Source: Toxorhynchites rutilus septentrionalis
Taxonomy: Eukaryota; Arthropoda; Insecta; Diptera; Culicidae
Direction of reading: 5' to 3'
Assembly (NCBI RefSeq): GCF_029784135.1
Contig: NC_073746.1
Coordinates: 179,305,788-179,369,787, forward strand
Length of the DNA: 64,000 bases
The position numbers and the translations under genes were made by a program. The notes under the pieces were generated by a model, which saw only the letters and a list, made by a program, of their open reading frames with translations, had not been told where the DNA came from and did no database searches. Each line of letters begins with the position of its first letter. Position 1 is the stretch's first letter. Of this stretch, positions 35,092-46,973 are shown piece after piece.

Positions 35092-35574
35092 GCTTGAAGT
35101 GTAGTATAAAAAAAGGGGTATACCACAATAGTTCAAAATTATGGACGCAGTGGTTCACACCCAACAGGGGAAAAAAACTGTCCATTTCACCCCCAGTGCA
35201 ATTATTTCAATAATTTAAATTTATCACTTAAGAATGAATTACTTTTCCGTACATACCTAATATCGCTTCTTTGTCAACTCACAAAACGAAATATAACCAT
35301 CAGCGATTTCAATTTTGCAATTAAGCTACTCAAAATGCTTAATATCGAAGTCGCAAAAGTTACATTCACACGCGGAATCATGTTTGATTTTCGGTTTTTT
35401 GTTTCCATATTTCACTTTTGATCAGTATCCATTGTCATAGGATGGTTTCAATATTCTAGAAAAGCATGCAGAAGGGTTTCCCATCAACAGAAATTTGAAA
35501 TTCATAATGCAACTATACAAACAAATCACCTGTCCATTATACCCCCACTGTCCGTCTTAGCCGCGGCTCCCCTA

Positions 35575-36180
35575 CACTGAAAAGTGCAATCTCTTTCAAC
35601 ATACAGTCAATCGCAAAATTGAGTGTACAAATGCTACTTGACGATACTTTCCATTTATTTGGTATAAAATCTTTTGAATACATTGATTCTTTTCATACAT
35701 ATTAATTACTCACACATTTAACTAGCTGTACGTGCACTAAAATTCCAAGAAATGTTTTCTGCTAATTGTTTATTCCTAAAAATTGAAAACAGGCGTCCCA
35801 AAATTGAGTGTACATCTTAAATTTCTCCGAACAAATAAATCTGGTAAGAAAGATCTCTGAAATTAGCGTACTGTTTTTCATCAGTGATTGGTGTCAACAC
35901 TAAACCATTGCTTGGGCAGTGTTGGTTTTTGTTTTCTATTGATGTTTGAAATTTTTTTTATCAAAATGGCAAGTTAGGGAAAGGAATAGATATTGTTACA
36001 CGTACAGTGATAATAAGTTTGAAATGTCGTGGAAAGACATTGAAGGAAATAGCAGCTATACTCGGAAGAACCAACTATACAGCAAAGAAAATCATAAACA
36101 AGTGGAAATACGAAGGAACTATGGAAAAGGAGTTCTGGAACAAGGTCCTTTATACGGATGAGATGAAAACCAATCTCTTC
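35575..36180 (+). pseudogene. Tc1-like transposase N-terminal relic
   Basis: About 35960-36180 gives KCRGKTLKEIAAILGR, KIINKWKYEGTM, then FWNKVLYTDEMK, fitting the helix-turn-helix and first catalytic Asp of a Tc1-like transposase. Upstream, CAAAATTGAGTGTACA occurs twice (35614 and 35798). The C-terminal part of such a protein lies at 38088-38374, so later insertions may have split one element. Confidence 0.55.
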
Positions 36181-36289
36181 GAATGATTCGAAAGACCACT
36201 TCGATTGGGCTATCGCTTAGCTTGACGAAAATTTCCTCAGAAGTGCTCTCAGGAACATCAGGGTGCCAAATCTTTTAAATGATTGTAAT

Positions 36290-37050
36290 CAGTGAAGCAC
36301 CCTAGTAATGGGGAAAATGTGTTGCAGTCTAGAACGCTGGAGATAAAGAGGGTTTTATTTCAAGGCCCCTTTTTGAGACCGCTGCGCTGTTATCTGGCAC
36401 TGCACTCCATCATGGCTGTAAGGTATGACGATTGCACCCACGAAGAAGGAACACATACCTTTTACATGGACGATCTCAAGGTCCACCCTACTTCACGTCA
36501 GCGTGTTGACGTAGCTATCCGGGTTGTCGAAGACATTTGCATGGAGTTGGGCCTAGACAAATGCAACTGTGTCTATCAATTGGAAGCACAATTAATTGAA
36601 TCCACAGGCTACGATGTATATGATTTGCCAGTTTATACGGGACATGGTTTGTTTCCCTAGGTTCCCGTTTTGACCTTTTGAAGTAGTCAGATAGAAGACT
36701 TAGACTTAGCATACAGAGAAACCGGAATGCATCATCCTCAATCGGCACTTTAAGGAGTGGCACTATAACGCAATTAAGGGTAACATCGTCGACCTTTCTG
36801 CACTGTATGTTGCCCAAGTACGGCAACTGCGCGTCTACTTTGTAGAATGCGCTACATCTGACTATGACTATCTGCGACGCGGACAGAGAATATAGCTCTC
36901 TGCACTTGGCGCAAGCGAAGTATCAGCTCAAGTGCAATCTGCAGACAGTGGATGAGAAGATCGATCTAGGAAAACTACGTCCCAAAATACCGTTATCTGG
37001 TTTCACCTGACCTGGAAAATGCCCGTTACACGTTGTACTTGGATAGCACT
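36290..37050 (+). pseudogene. Non-LTR reverse transcriptase relic
   Basis: 36292-36660 contains LFQGPFLRPL (a decayed QGDSLSPL block) and FYMDDLKVH (RT active-site box) followed by GLDKCNCVY. Further on VDLSALYVAQVRQLRVYF and SSLHLAQAKYQLKCN fit the thumb and downstream part in other frames. The lineage is unlike the two large LINEs of this window. Confidence 0.6.
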
Positions 37051-37379
37051 GTTTTGACAGACCTCACCATCCACCTCAACCGTCCAGTTTACGACAAGAT
37101 CTGGAGAAGACCGTGAAACTCAAGGAACCATGTGGGTCATGGGAGGTCTCAAGAATTTGACCATTTTTTTCCCTGGAACTGGAATTGTTCCGATGACGCT
37201 TCTGTAAGCGATAAAGATGTTGAACTCGGAGGAGGGAATGGCCGACATCCAAAAGTCGGTATTCCTTAGCACCTGCGCGATACTCTGACAATTCTGGCAA
37301 GCAGTTACTTGCATTCCGCAGAGCCTAGGCAATTTGGCGTTAGAAATCCCGGAGGTAGGTGAAATTTTCAGGCTAGGTT

Positions 37380-37665
37380 CACCTAATTAAGAATTGTCGA
37401 AACTACTGCTCACTACTGAATCCAGCTTACGCGTTTGAGTGGAGCATTGAAGGAAAAACGCTCGCATGGATGGAAAAGACACAAAAAGGTGATTTTGCTG
37501 CACGACCATGCTGAGCCACGTGTTGCTCAAGTCAATTCTGTCTGAGCAACATTCAAGATGGGTAGATTGGTGAATCACTTCGAATGACCAGCAGTTCTTC
37601 AGACGAGTAATCGATATGCTGCCAGAGAGATGAGAAAAAGTTGTGGCTTCCGACCAGGAATGGAG
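37380..37665 (+). pseudogene. Older mariner (DD34D-type) relic, different lineage
   Basis: KVILLHDHAEPRVAQV (second catalytic Asp block) near 37485-37530 is followed, after loss of the third Asp region, by QQFFRRVIDMLPER and EKVVASD near 37590-37655. The ending differs from copies A-C (which end NRGIMKLASRW), so this is a separate mariner lineage. Confidence 0.6.
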
Positions 37666-38087
37666 ACTTTTTCAAAAGTCTTCATATGGTACAAAAAATG
37701 TCTTCAAATGTCTTCACAAAAATATCGGAGGAAACTAAGGAAGGAAGGAAGGTATTGAATTAGAGAGACTTTAAACTCTGAGAGTTCATTCGTCTCTAGG
37801 AAACTAAAATTCATAGCTTACTTTTGAACAAATTTGCTATTATTTGCTAATTCAATGTTTATTTTTATATTGATGTTTATTTATGTTTTTTTTTGTTGTT
37901 ACTTGCCTTGAGATTTTGAAGTATATTTCAATAAATGCGAACAAAGAATATATTGCGTAACTGCGAACTAAATTTAAGAGTTTAGAAATGATAATCGGTT
38001 TGATAAACCGTTGATTGAGTGGATGTGGCCACAAAAACGGTACTGTTCAATTTGTTTAATTTGTCAATCAATTTGTTTAATTCAGCT

Positions 38088-38374
38088 TTGAATTCTTGAA
38101 GATAGTTGTTATTCCGAAGTCCCCCAACCCTCCGAACGTCCCCCAACGGCGTCCCATCGAGAATTTCTGGGCAAACCTGAAGCGGGGAGTATACTCCAAC
38201 AATTTCGTAGCGAAAACTGAGAATCAATTAGTAAATGAAGCTAAAAAAGAAGTTTTATTAGTTGTTCTACTAGGAAGTTATTTTAAACAATTCAATGTTC
38301 GTCTTATTGAAAGCGTTTATTACAATTTTACAAAACAGATTAACAGTATTCGCTATTTTCTTGATACAATTTAA
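38088..38374 (+). pseudogene. Tc1-like transposase C-terminal relic
   Basis: PKSPNPPNVPQRRPIENFWA has the third catalytic Glu (PIE) and is followed by NLKRGVYSNNFVAKTENQLV, typical of the C-terminal part of Tc1-like transposases. The stop is at 38372-38374. It may belong with the N-terminal relic at 35.6-36.2 kb. Confidence 0.65.
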
Positions 38375-38428
38375 ACGAAAGGTGGTTTAAACTAGATATA
38401 AACTTTTCTAATTTATATTCATCATTAG

Positions 38429-39728
38429 CAGGGTTGCCACATATACAGAATATTCTGTATTTTACAGATTTTTCGCCAATTTTCATATACAGAATCTGTA
38501 TAGACAGAATTACAGATTTTCAGCAAAGATACAGAATTTACAGATTTTTTTCAATTTTTAGATTCAATTTTAAATATTAAATTTATTACAGTGCATACAT
38601 AGATATCTTGATTAAAAAAAAACAATGAAAGTAACGCAACGAGATGGCTTTCGTTGGGAACAATTGTGAAGCAAAATGTTGAGCGATTTGAGGAGCCTAA
38701 ACTATTCTTTTCGTTCCAAGTTAAGTATGACCATAATCAATCCGCCAATCGTATATTAGGTCATTTAAACGATCCTATGACTGAACCGATTATGCTGTTC
38801 CTCAACTTGGTTCTACCGCTCATCAATAACGTGGATCGCACTTTCCAATCAGAAAGTTCTTAATTTTGTGAACCTTAAAATGAGACAAGAATGTTATTGT
38901 TGGTCATGTTGGGTAACTTATGTTTGAAAAGCAACGATTCGTTGATGCTGACATTGATGTGAATGATTTTGAAGACTTTCTTAAGAATCCTGAGGATGTT
39001 TACGTTGGTATCGATGCAGAAGAAGCTGAAAAAGGATTGGATGCAGCTAAGAAGTTGACTTTCCAATCGGTTTGTCGTGACTTCTACATTGAACTCGTGA
39101 AACACAACTGCAGCCTTGATAAGCCCTCAAGATTTCGCTATCAAACCTTAATAATTTGATGCGCCAATTTCCTCAATTCGTTGAAGCAGGTAATAGATGA
39201 GGCTTGGATAACGAATTCAGCTTACTCAAGTTGATTCTAATGGGGCAAAAATTGAGTGACTCAGATATAACTTGGTCCTAGCTGTCGGATGTCAAAAGGC
39301 ATGATGGGAGATTTTTGTGTTCATTAAAGTCGTTTGTAAGACACTTTTTGATGACATTCATCAGCGTGTATTGAGCGAATATTTTCGCTTTACAATGCCA
39401 ACAAAACAATGTCCGGAAATCGGTTTGCTCTCACAATTATGGATTCTATTTTGGAGCGTCAAGGATGAAATTGACGGAAAATTTTACGGGAAAGTCCATC
39501 AAAACATGTATAAACATTATACAGTACAGAGGAGAAAAACTTTTCTATGATTTACTTTGTTTTATTGACACGATGAATCGTAAATAAGTTGATAAAATAA
39601 GATAAGTTCAAAGTGAAAATAATCCTTTATTTTCATTTTTTTTAACTTTTCGATACAGATTTTTGACTAAAAATACAGATATACAGTTTTTTTGCGAAAA
39701 TTTTACAGAATTAAATGTGTTAACCCTG
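38429..39728 (+). mobile_element. hAT element with perfect 8-bp target duplication
   Basis: The element is 1300 bp between direct repeats ATCATTAG (38421-38428 and 39729-39736). Ends: CAGGGTTGCCACATATACAG on the left, and inward from the right CAGGGTTAACACATTTAATT. Both subterminal regions are dense in ACAGA(T/A) and CTGTA motifs, which may be transposase binding sites. The 8-bp duplication and CAGGG ends fit hAT. Confidence 0.88.
38645..39555 (+). pseudogene. hAT-type transposase C-terminal remains
   Basis: Frame 38654-38863 reads MLFLNLVLPLINNVDRTFQS, and 38920-39159 reads NPEDVYVGIDAEE and FQSVCRDFYIELV. These match the order in the dimerisation part of BED-finger/hAT transposase-like proteins. 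No BED finger or catalytic block remains, so only the last third of the gene is left. Confidence 0.5.
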
Positions 39729-39736
39729 ATCATTAG

Positions 39737-40438
39737 GATTTAAATTAAATCTGGCAATCGCTACTGTTTCAAATGCAAGCACACTCGACTAATCATAAAA
39801 CACAGTTATTTCGAATACTTTGTTGTATGCACCATGAATGATACTTGTTGAGCAGCATGTTTATATGGTCCCTCAAAGTGTCACCTGGGTCGTATTTCCT
39901 GCTTTCCCGCTTTATCCATAAATAATCCCACACAATCGGCAACGGCCAACGGGGCCTGTCACGAACGGTGGCGCGAATCTGGTTACAACATTCCAACGGT
40001 AGCAGCTGGCGATCACAATTAGTTTCCCATTTGCGAAATGGGCTAATTGCGACCCGCATTTATACAATGCTCGAACCGGGTGAGAACTTGCCCAAATTGA
40101 GTGTCAAATTTCGTTTCACCTTAGTACCCCACCTGTTGAATAGATTTCATTACCACATTCGCGCTTCGAGCGTGTTTCAAGATTGGTGTTACCAAAATGA
40201 TAGGTATGTGACATACATTGAAATGTGATGATACGGCCTTATTTAATAACGTTAACAACGTGGTTTATTCATTTACTCGTTTCATAGAACATTCAAGATT
40301 CATTCAAAAATAAGCTACACATTCTATTGGCCCCTTTTATTGATCTGATTGAATTCAAGGGGACACGCCCTCATACCCAGGACTCGTCATTTTCGGAACT
40401 AACGAATGAAAACCCTTTTTCACTTTTTTTATTGATAA
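39737..40438. other. No recognised gene
   Basis: Short frames on both strands at 39793-40228 have no motif. Otherwise unassigned. Confidence 0.4.
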
Positions 40439-40439
40439 T

Positions 40440-41140
40440 CTAGCTGACCCGGCAAACTTCGTCCCGCCCAAAATTTGTTTTTTTTGTTTTCAATACCCTC
40501 AACCATTCACGTTTTCTTACTATACGCAAGTTCATGGGTCCAATCGCAGAACTGTTCATTGATTGGTCTTCTAATCGACCCCGTTGAATTTCCCTTTTAC
40601 TATAAAATTCCTAGTACTTCTACCGAAACTCAGAAAATATGATAGAATAAAGACAGCCCAAAATCGGACAATTCCTTCCTCGAGTTTTGCTTTTATCAAC
40701 ACATTCGGCGACACAATTTTATTGGTATAGATAGAAGAAGATATAGCAGTGCGTTTCATCACCTGAAAATCCATTTCAACTTTCGAACAAAGATCAATTT
40801 CGCTAGCGCAAACATCAAATGGACTAACAACTCTTGTCACTATGTAATTGTAGAACGTATGGGAATTTAATTTTCCAAAATTTCACTTTTTCCTTCAGAG
40901 TTTTCCGAAAATTTTCAATTGTCATGTTTGATTGGAATATTTTTGGTTGAAATATGTGTAATATTTATATGGGACTCCCTCTCCATTTCAGAGGAGGCAG
41001 GGTTGTCATGCCATCATAGAAACATTTCTCGTACCTAAAACCCTTACATCCCCAATTCGGCTCGATTTGCTTGATTAGTTCTTGAATTATGCAGAAATTA
41101 TGCTTCATTTGTATGGCAGTCTACATGCTTACATCTGTTG
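40440..41140 (-). mobile_element. Helitron-like non-autonomous element, 3' end at left
   Basis: CTAGCTGACCCGGCAAACTT-CGTCCCGCCC is the reverse complement of the end at 44299-44328. About 41010-41120 carries the family's internal unit (TTTGCTTGATTAGTTCTTGA, TTATGCAGAAATTA). The 5' boundary is not clear. No Rep/helicase is present. Confidence 0.5.
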
Positions 41141-41239
41141 GGATTGGTACTTTCCAACCATCTAGTGTATGACCGCGAGGAACAGGAGCTGGTATAATTG
41201 ATTTTGATTTATACAAAAATCACTGTTCGTTTTCAGATA

Positions 41240-42537
41240 AAGGATGTGTCACATCAAATTGCATCACGGAAAAAACGCTGTAGAAATTTAATTTTTAGGA
41301 ATTATATCTTCAGCTTTCGCTTATAATCAGATAAGAGTGTATAGATCACGTTGGCCATGCTTCACTGTCAATTTTTCGTAAATTTGGAAAAATGTCGTCG
41401 AACGAAAAAGAGCGTCGTGAATTAATCCTGTGCACTCATTTCGAGAATCCGGAGTTGTCACATCGGGACATCGGTAAGATGCTGGGAATCGTCCAATCCA
41501 CGGTCAGCAGAGTACTAAAACGATACTTCGAGAACCTAACCATCGACCGGAAGGTGAAGAACGGCAAAAATGGATGCTCCGTCAGTGAAAAAGATCACAA
41601 GCGCGTAGTAAAGCAGTTTAGAAGTGATCCGAGAAGTTCGGTCCAGGATGTCGCCAATAAGCTGAATTTGTCAAGTTCATTCGTCCAGTGGACCAAGCAG
41701 CGGGAGGGCCTGCGTACATACAAGGTTCAGAAGGCTCCTAACCGCGACGAAAGGTAAAACATGGTGGGGAAGACGCGAGCCCGGAAGCTGTACACGAAAT
41801 GCTGACGAAGCCGCATTGCCTGGTAATGGACGACGAAACCTACGTCAAAGCGGACTTTCGTCAGCTGCCGGGCCTGTTGTTCTTCTCCGCAGAGGACAAA
41901 TTCAGCGTTCCGGAGGAGATTCGCAAGCAGAAACTATCCAAGTTTGCCAAAAAGTACATGGTGTGGCAAGCGATCTGCTCTTGCGGAAAGCGGAGCGCTC
42001 CCTTCGTGATGACCGGCACGATAAACGGGCAGGTTTACCTTAAGGAGTGCCTTCAGAAGCGCTTACCACCACTATTGAAGCAGCACGAGGGCCCGACCAT
42101 CTTCTGGCCGGATCTCGCTTCGTGCCACTATTCAAAGGACGTGTTGGAGTGGTACGAAGCCAACGGGGTCACCTTCGTGCCAAAGGAAATTTACCCGCCC
42201 AACGCGCCGGAGCTTCGCCCAATAGAGAAATATTGGGCGATTATGAAGCAGGCCCTCCGGAAGAACCCAAAAGTTGTCAAATCGGAGGCGGACTTCAAGA
42301 GAAAATGGATTTTAGTTCAAAAAAAAACTACAACCTGACGTTGTACAGAACCTTATGGACGGGGTAAAGAGGAAGGTGCGAGCATACTGGCTTGGGCTCG
42401 AAGTATGAATAAAAAGAAAATGCCAAAAGTTGTTTAATAGTTTTTATTTTACTGTCTAAAATTTTCAAAAGGATCGGTCTACTGGGCGAATTTTTACAGC
42501 GTTTTTTCCGTGATGTAATTTGATGTGACACACCCTT
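41240..42537 (+). mobile_element. DD37E (mosquito-type) Tc1/mariner element
   Basis: The element is 1298 bp with TA at 41238-41239 and 42538-42539. Inverted ends of about 50 bp begin AAGGATGTGTCACATCAAAT on the left and, inward from the right, AAGGGTGTGTCACATCAAAT, continuing with CATCACGGAAAAAACGCTGT. Length and ends fit the ITmD37E family described in mosquitoes. Confidence 0.93.
41392..42409 (+). pseudogene. DD37E transposase, broken
   Basis: MSSNEKERRELI at 41392 starts the helix-turn-helix half. A CAA-to-TAA stop lies at 41755-41757 and a one-base loss near 41797 shifts the frame to that of 41799-42338. The catalytic part shows MDDETYVKADF, FWPDLASCHY and PELRPIEKYWA, with 37 residues between the second Asp and the Glu. 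An A-run near 42320-42328 shifts the frame again, so the tail VKRKVRAY lies in a third frame. All catalytic residues remain. Confidence 0.9.
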
Positions 42538-42539
42538 TA

Positions 42540-43283
42540 GATTGAATGTACCTGATACTTCAAGTGAACGGCATACCGTTAACATGGTTAGCCCAGCGTC
42601 CCTAGAGACCGACGTTTAGCTTTTTGGTAGGAAAGTGTTGACTGACTAGGACTGATAGTTACAAAATAATAAAATAAAAATATATACGGGGTGTACTTTC
42701 TAATCGAATTGCTGACTAGTTTCTATTCATACAATAAGTATCTTTGGGAACTGGGACCGACACTGATATTGTGCAAACGCTCTTGATGCGCGCTGAATGG
42801 AAACGATGCAGAAAAAATCGGAACTTAACGTGCTTATTGGAAAAAGTCGTTGTGGTCCTGAACCAGCCCTCTGTGTTTGCTTCGTAGTTATTTAACACGT
42901 TCCCTCATGTGCTTACCATCAATTGGGAGAACGCATTTGCAATCTAGGGGGTCTGAACAGGGCTCCTTCCCCCAAAAATTTGACTAAATTCGACATTCTC
43001 GAACGTATGATTTTGGATGCTGTCTGTCGTGTCGTTTCACTGATGGGTCTTGTCTCAGATAAACTCATCAGCGCTGTATTCGCCTTGAGATGCATATCCT
43101 TGTATGTGGGTGTATGTGCGGGACAGAATAACAGATATAATCGGTAATGGTCAGGTTGAGCCATATTTGATTTCCATCAGGAATAAACAATTTTGTATAA
43201 ATTCCAATAGTAACTACTACTTGTTTCAACGCAGTAGTTCCTGTCGTTACACTACTTGCAAAAAGTACTGGGATGTTCTCACG
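42540..43283. other. No recognised gene
   Basis: Sequence right of the DD37E element with only short frames (for example 42919-43164 minus), none recognised. Confidence 0.4.
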
Positions 43284-43511
43284 TCACGAGGAAAATAATT
43301 CGGCTGAATATCCTACAAATTCCGCTTCCTCGATTTGAAAGTTTTCGGGCTTAATATAATCGGCTTTAACGGGATATCCATCGATTGCTAGGTTGTTCCA
43401 CAGATCATCTAACGATTTCGCTGCATACTCAAAATATTTCGCTTCCAGTTTCGGATCCCTTGTTTTGAAACAAAGAAGAGCCTTCCGACGTTCAACTCGT
43501 TTGAAAGCCAT
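43284..43511 (-). CDS. Unrecognised 75-codon open frame
   Basis: It runs from MAFKRVERRKALLCFKTRD at 43511 to the stop at 43284-43286. The frame is rich in charged residues and reads like real protein (alternating Lys/Glu, with aromatic residues), unlike most chance frames here. The family is not recognised. It may be an exon or a transposon gag fragment. Confidence 0.25.
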   Translation of the reverse strand: MAFKRVERRKALLCFKTRDPKLEAKYFEYAAKSLDDLWNNLAIDGYPVKADYIKPENFQIEEAEFVGYSAELFSS

Positions 43512-43658
43512 GCGTTCTGGAGCATTTGTAACAAAGAATATTGCGTCAAGATTTAATTGATTAAAATGATGAATCGTATATCTATGACCTTTTTACAAAG
43601 AGGGTTCTCGTCTAGTCCTCCATCCAAATTATTTATGATTACTGGGTTAAGTCTTCGA

Positions 43659-44328
43659 TCTATATATATAAAAATGGAGTGATGTCTGTCTGATTCTTAT
43701 AGACTCGGAAACTACTGAACCGATCGACATGAAAATTGGTATGTAGGGGTTTTTGGGGCCGGGGAAGGTTTTCGTGATATTTTGAGACCCCTCCCCCCTC
43801 TCTAAGGGGGGGCTGCCATACAAATGAAACACAAATTTCTGCATTACTCGGAAATTAACCAAGCAAACGAAACCAAAGTTGGCATGTGAAAGTTTTAGGG
43901 TGCAATAAATGTTTCTATGATGGTTAGACAGTCCTTCCCCCACTCAAAGGGGGGGCTGCCATACAAATGAAACACAAATTTCTGCATTACTCGAGAATTA
44001 ATCAAGCAAATGAAACCAAATTTGGCATGTGGAGGTTTTACGATGCAATAAATGTTTCTATGGTGTTAAGATATTCCTTCCCCCTCTCTTAGAGGGGGCT
44101 GCCGTACAAATGAAACACAAATTTTTGTATTACCCGATAATTAATCAAGCAAATTAAACCAAATTAGGCATATGGAAACTTTAGGGTGCAATGAATGTTT
44201 CTATGGTGGTTAGATACCCCTCCCCCCTCTCTTAGGGGTGGCTGCCATACAAATAAAACACAAATTTCTGCATTACTCGAAAATTAATCAATGTAAATGG
44301 GCGGGACGAAGTTTGCCGGGTTAGCTAG
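43659..44328 (+). mobile_element. Helitron-like non-autonomous element
   Basis: It begins TCTATATATATAAAAATGGA after A (43658) and ends GCCGGGTTAGCTAG before T (44329), which fits the 5'-TC and 3'-CTAG ends and A/T target of Helitrons. The interior has 3-4 units of ~150 bp (CTGCCATACAAATGAAACAC, then CAAATTTGGCATGTGGAGG-like, then GCAATAAATGTTTCTATG). No Rep/helicase. A strong 3' hairpin was not evident. Confidence 0.55.
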
Positions 44329-44554
44329 TATTAAATAATTTCGAATTCAGAGAGCTCGTTAACTTTTTTGAAAATCGAGCCCATGCATTTGAAGAACAGT
44401 GCCTTCCTGAACAAAATGCAACGTACGTTGGATCAATTTGTCCAACTGAATCAGAATGACCAAAGTGCCTTAGCTTCTTCCTGCACCTGTGATGACCGAT
44501 GGAATAAGCTTATGTTTAGCAGCCAAGAAAAATTATGATCTAAAAGATTAATTA

Positions 44555-44838
44555 CAACACCATAGAAACGATTCGTGTCCCCTAAAACCTTCGCATGCCA
44601 AATTTGGCTCCATTTGCTTGATTAGTTTTCGAATTATGCAGAAATTTGTCTTTCGTTTGTATGGCAGCTTCCCCTTAGAGAGGGGGTGGAGTGTCTAACC
44701 ACCGTAAAAACATTTATTGCACCCTAAAACCTCCACATGCCAAATTTGGTTTCATTTGCTTGATTTATTCTCGAGTTATGCAGAAATTTGTGTTTCATTT
44801 TTATGGCAGCCCCCTATTAGAGGGGGGGGGGGGGTTTA
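44555..44838 (-). repeat. Internal units of the Helitron-like family, reverse orientation
   Basis: Two ~150-bp units (CATGCCAAATTTGG, CTTGATTAGTTTTCGAATTA, TGCAGAAATTTG) repeat those of 43659-44328 on the other strand, ending at a G12 run near 44822. Confidence 0.6.
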
Positions 44839-44839
44839 A

Positions 44840-46660
44840 AACCGTTTATCCGAAAACCTCATCTCTCATGTAGATCAGTGACAGCACGAACTTTTCCGGC
44901 AATCCAATACCTATTCTGCTGACTATATTCGTTGTGAACTAAGGTCATTGATAATGAATTAATGCAAACCTTCGGCGTTCTTTTAATGCTTGAATGTTGA
45001 TGCTCATCAAAAGCAGCGTGCTTCATACGAAGGAAAATCAATGAAACGATACTTACGTTATTCAGTAAACAATAAACAATCATTGAGAAGAAAATAACTT
45101 TGGATTGAAGGCAAAGTGCCTAAACCAATAAAAAGAACAGCAAGAATCGTGTCACCAAAAGTAAGAGCTGTTGACACCGGGAGCTAATTTTCAACCAGCT
45201 GAAACCAGATCAGACTGCGGCGGCTCGACTCGCCCAAGGCACCTCCCACATTTGCCGCCAGTCACGTTTACTGCGCGGAAAAGCACTACTATTTACCATA
45301 CCAATTAGATCATGTGTTTTCACTGCACTTACCGTCTAGCTGGCAGCGAACGTAATTAGTCGCGACGCAAATTGAAACAATGACTGATGAAAACATTACC
45401 GAGCGCAAAACACCGGTGCAAAGAAGCTTAAAATAAACAGCAGCAGCTATCTCGTCGTCGTCGGCGTTGCAATCGATCTTACGAGTTTATACGGCAGCCT
45501 CTGCCTCTGCGACATGTTTGCAATTCTCACCTGTTCACAACAAGGCGCCAAATGATGACCCAACTCTGCAAATTCCGCTCGCAGGCTGTTTGCTGATTAT
45601 CATTATTATGACCATTAAAACATTCGTAAGAGTTAGCTCTAATGCAGACTGGCGCTGGGCGAGAGATACTAAAGGGGAGCGCGAGCTGTTTTGATGCACA
45701 TCTGGTTTGACTTAGCGGCAGCAAATGCCAGATGTCGTGAAGCTTTTCTAGATATTACATTTGTGATACGAGTATAGATTATTGGAACAAAGAAATTAGA
45801 TGACGGTGTCAATCATATTTCCTGTTTAAAAAAAAACAGTTTTCTTATGACTGAAATCATACGTTAGCCTATCCTTTCCGTACGCTTTTATGCAAATTTA
45901 GACAAGGAAAACTCTGAATAAACTAAGATCCTAAGGTGAACGAGGCACTTGAGATTCAACCAACTGTTAGAAATGTTTTATATATTTCGGTTCATTGCAA
46001 ACCAATTTCTTTTGATACGATATTCTTGGGCAACAATTGAAGTTAACGAAGTTAACAGTTAACACGTAACATTTCTACGTATAAATATTTTTATGTATAA
46101 ATTATCGCGATTTACATGTTCTGCCAACTTTTTTTCTATTTAGAAACATGTCAAAGGCGAGAAATAACACACAAAAATGATACGAGTAAATCATTACTTT
46201 TTCAGGAATCTCCATACAAATTTCCATACAAACTTCTGAAAGGCCATGCTTTCCAGAAACTATATAGATAGAAAGTTGATGTCTTCGACAAAAGTTCATA
46301 TTTTCAAAAGATCTAAAACTTTGTCGTATACGCTATATCGCTATCTTGACTTTGAACAAAAATAGGATTAGTAATATTTTTTCAAATAAAACATGAAAAG
46401 GTTGTTTTTGAACAAAATCTTTTTCCCTTTAAAAGTGCTCATCTTCTGATGTATAGATGACTGGTTCGAAATTGTAAGGGCAATTCACATATTGTTTCAA
46501 GAATTTAAGAAAATAAGTTTTTGAATACTTTTAATATATTTTTTTTTATCAGTGTAATTTTTCTTCAAATTTTTTCGGTATTTCTTATAAAAATAAAACT
46601 CGTAAGACGAGTTGTCATGAAATCCGTCTATGATACACCTGTCTTTGGCATTTTTTTGCT
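44840..46660. other. Largely unique sequence with GC-richer block 45150-45720
   Basis: No transposon ends were recognised. The GC-richer block contains several E-box-like sites (CAGCTG, CACCTG, CAGATG). This is the best stretch in the window for possible host cis-regulatory DNA, but this is inference only. Confidence 0.35.
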
Positions 46661-46908
46661 TTAACACTTTCGTCGCCCAGAGCGATTCGGTCGAGTTTCT
46701 TGCGGGGTCCAAATTCAACTGTCGGTGCGCTAGAGAAATAAGCGGGCAACGATAATAATGAATTCGGGTTCGATTCAGGACTACTTTTCTGTTGAATCCG
46801 AATGAAATCAACCGACTAATGATTAGAAAACTTATAAAAATAAGTTTTCAGCCAATTATACAGTGTTGGAAATGATAACAAAAAAAAAATGAAATACAAC
46901 CGAACGTA
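46661..46908 (-). repeat. Dispersed repeat X, copy 2 (TTAA end)
   Basis: TTAACACTTTCGTCGCCCAG at 46661 begins the reverse complement of 3155-3389. The match ends at CGAACGTA (46908), where the tandem repeat starting ACCGTTCTGAAT begins. Confidence 0.65.
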
Positions 46909-46973
46909 CCGTTCTGAATAATATTTCGGACACTTTGTTCTAATATCTTGAATTGCTTAATGCACTGATGATA

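Larger units (their letters stand above)
29817..35175 (+). mobile_element. LOA-like non-LTR retrotransposon (LINE), nested
   Basis: About 5.36 kb flanked by direct repeats AACTGTCCATTT (29805-29816 and 35176-35187), ending in a short A-run after CCAACAGGGG. Order: leader, gag-like ORF1, then ORF2 with endonuclease, reverse transcriptase remains, RNase H and a Cys/His tail. The RNase H and endonuclease style fit the LOA/I group; the clade is by recollection of family style. Confidence 0.88.
29389..35573 (+). mobile_element. TAGGGGAG inverted-repeat element, copy 3, split by a LINE
   Basis: The left part 29389-29816 matches copy 1; the right part is 35176-35573. The far right end read inward is TAGGGGAGCCGCGGCTAAGA-CGGACA, matching the family's left end. 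The middle (29817-35175) is a later LINE insertion with a 12-bp target duplication. Without the LINE the element would be about 0.8 kb, with no coding frame. Confidence 0.7.
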
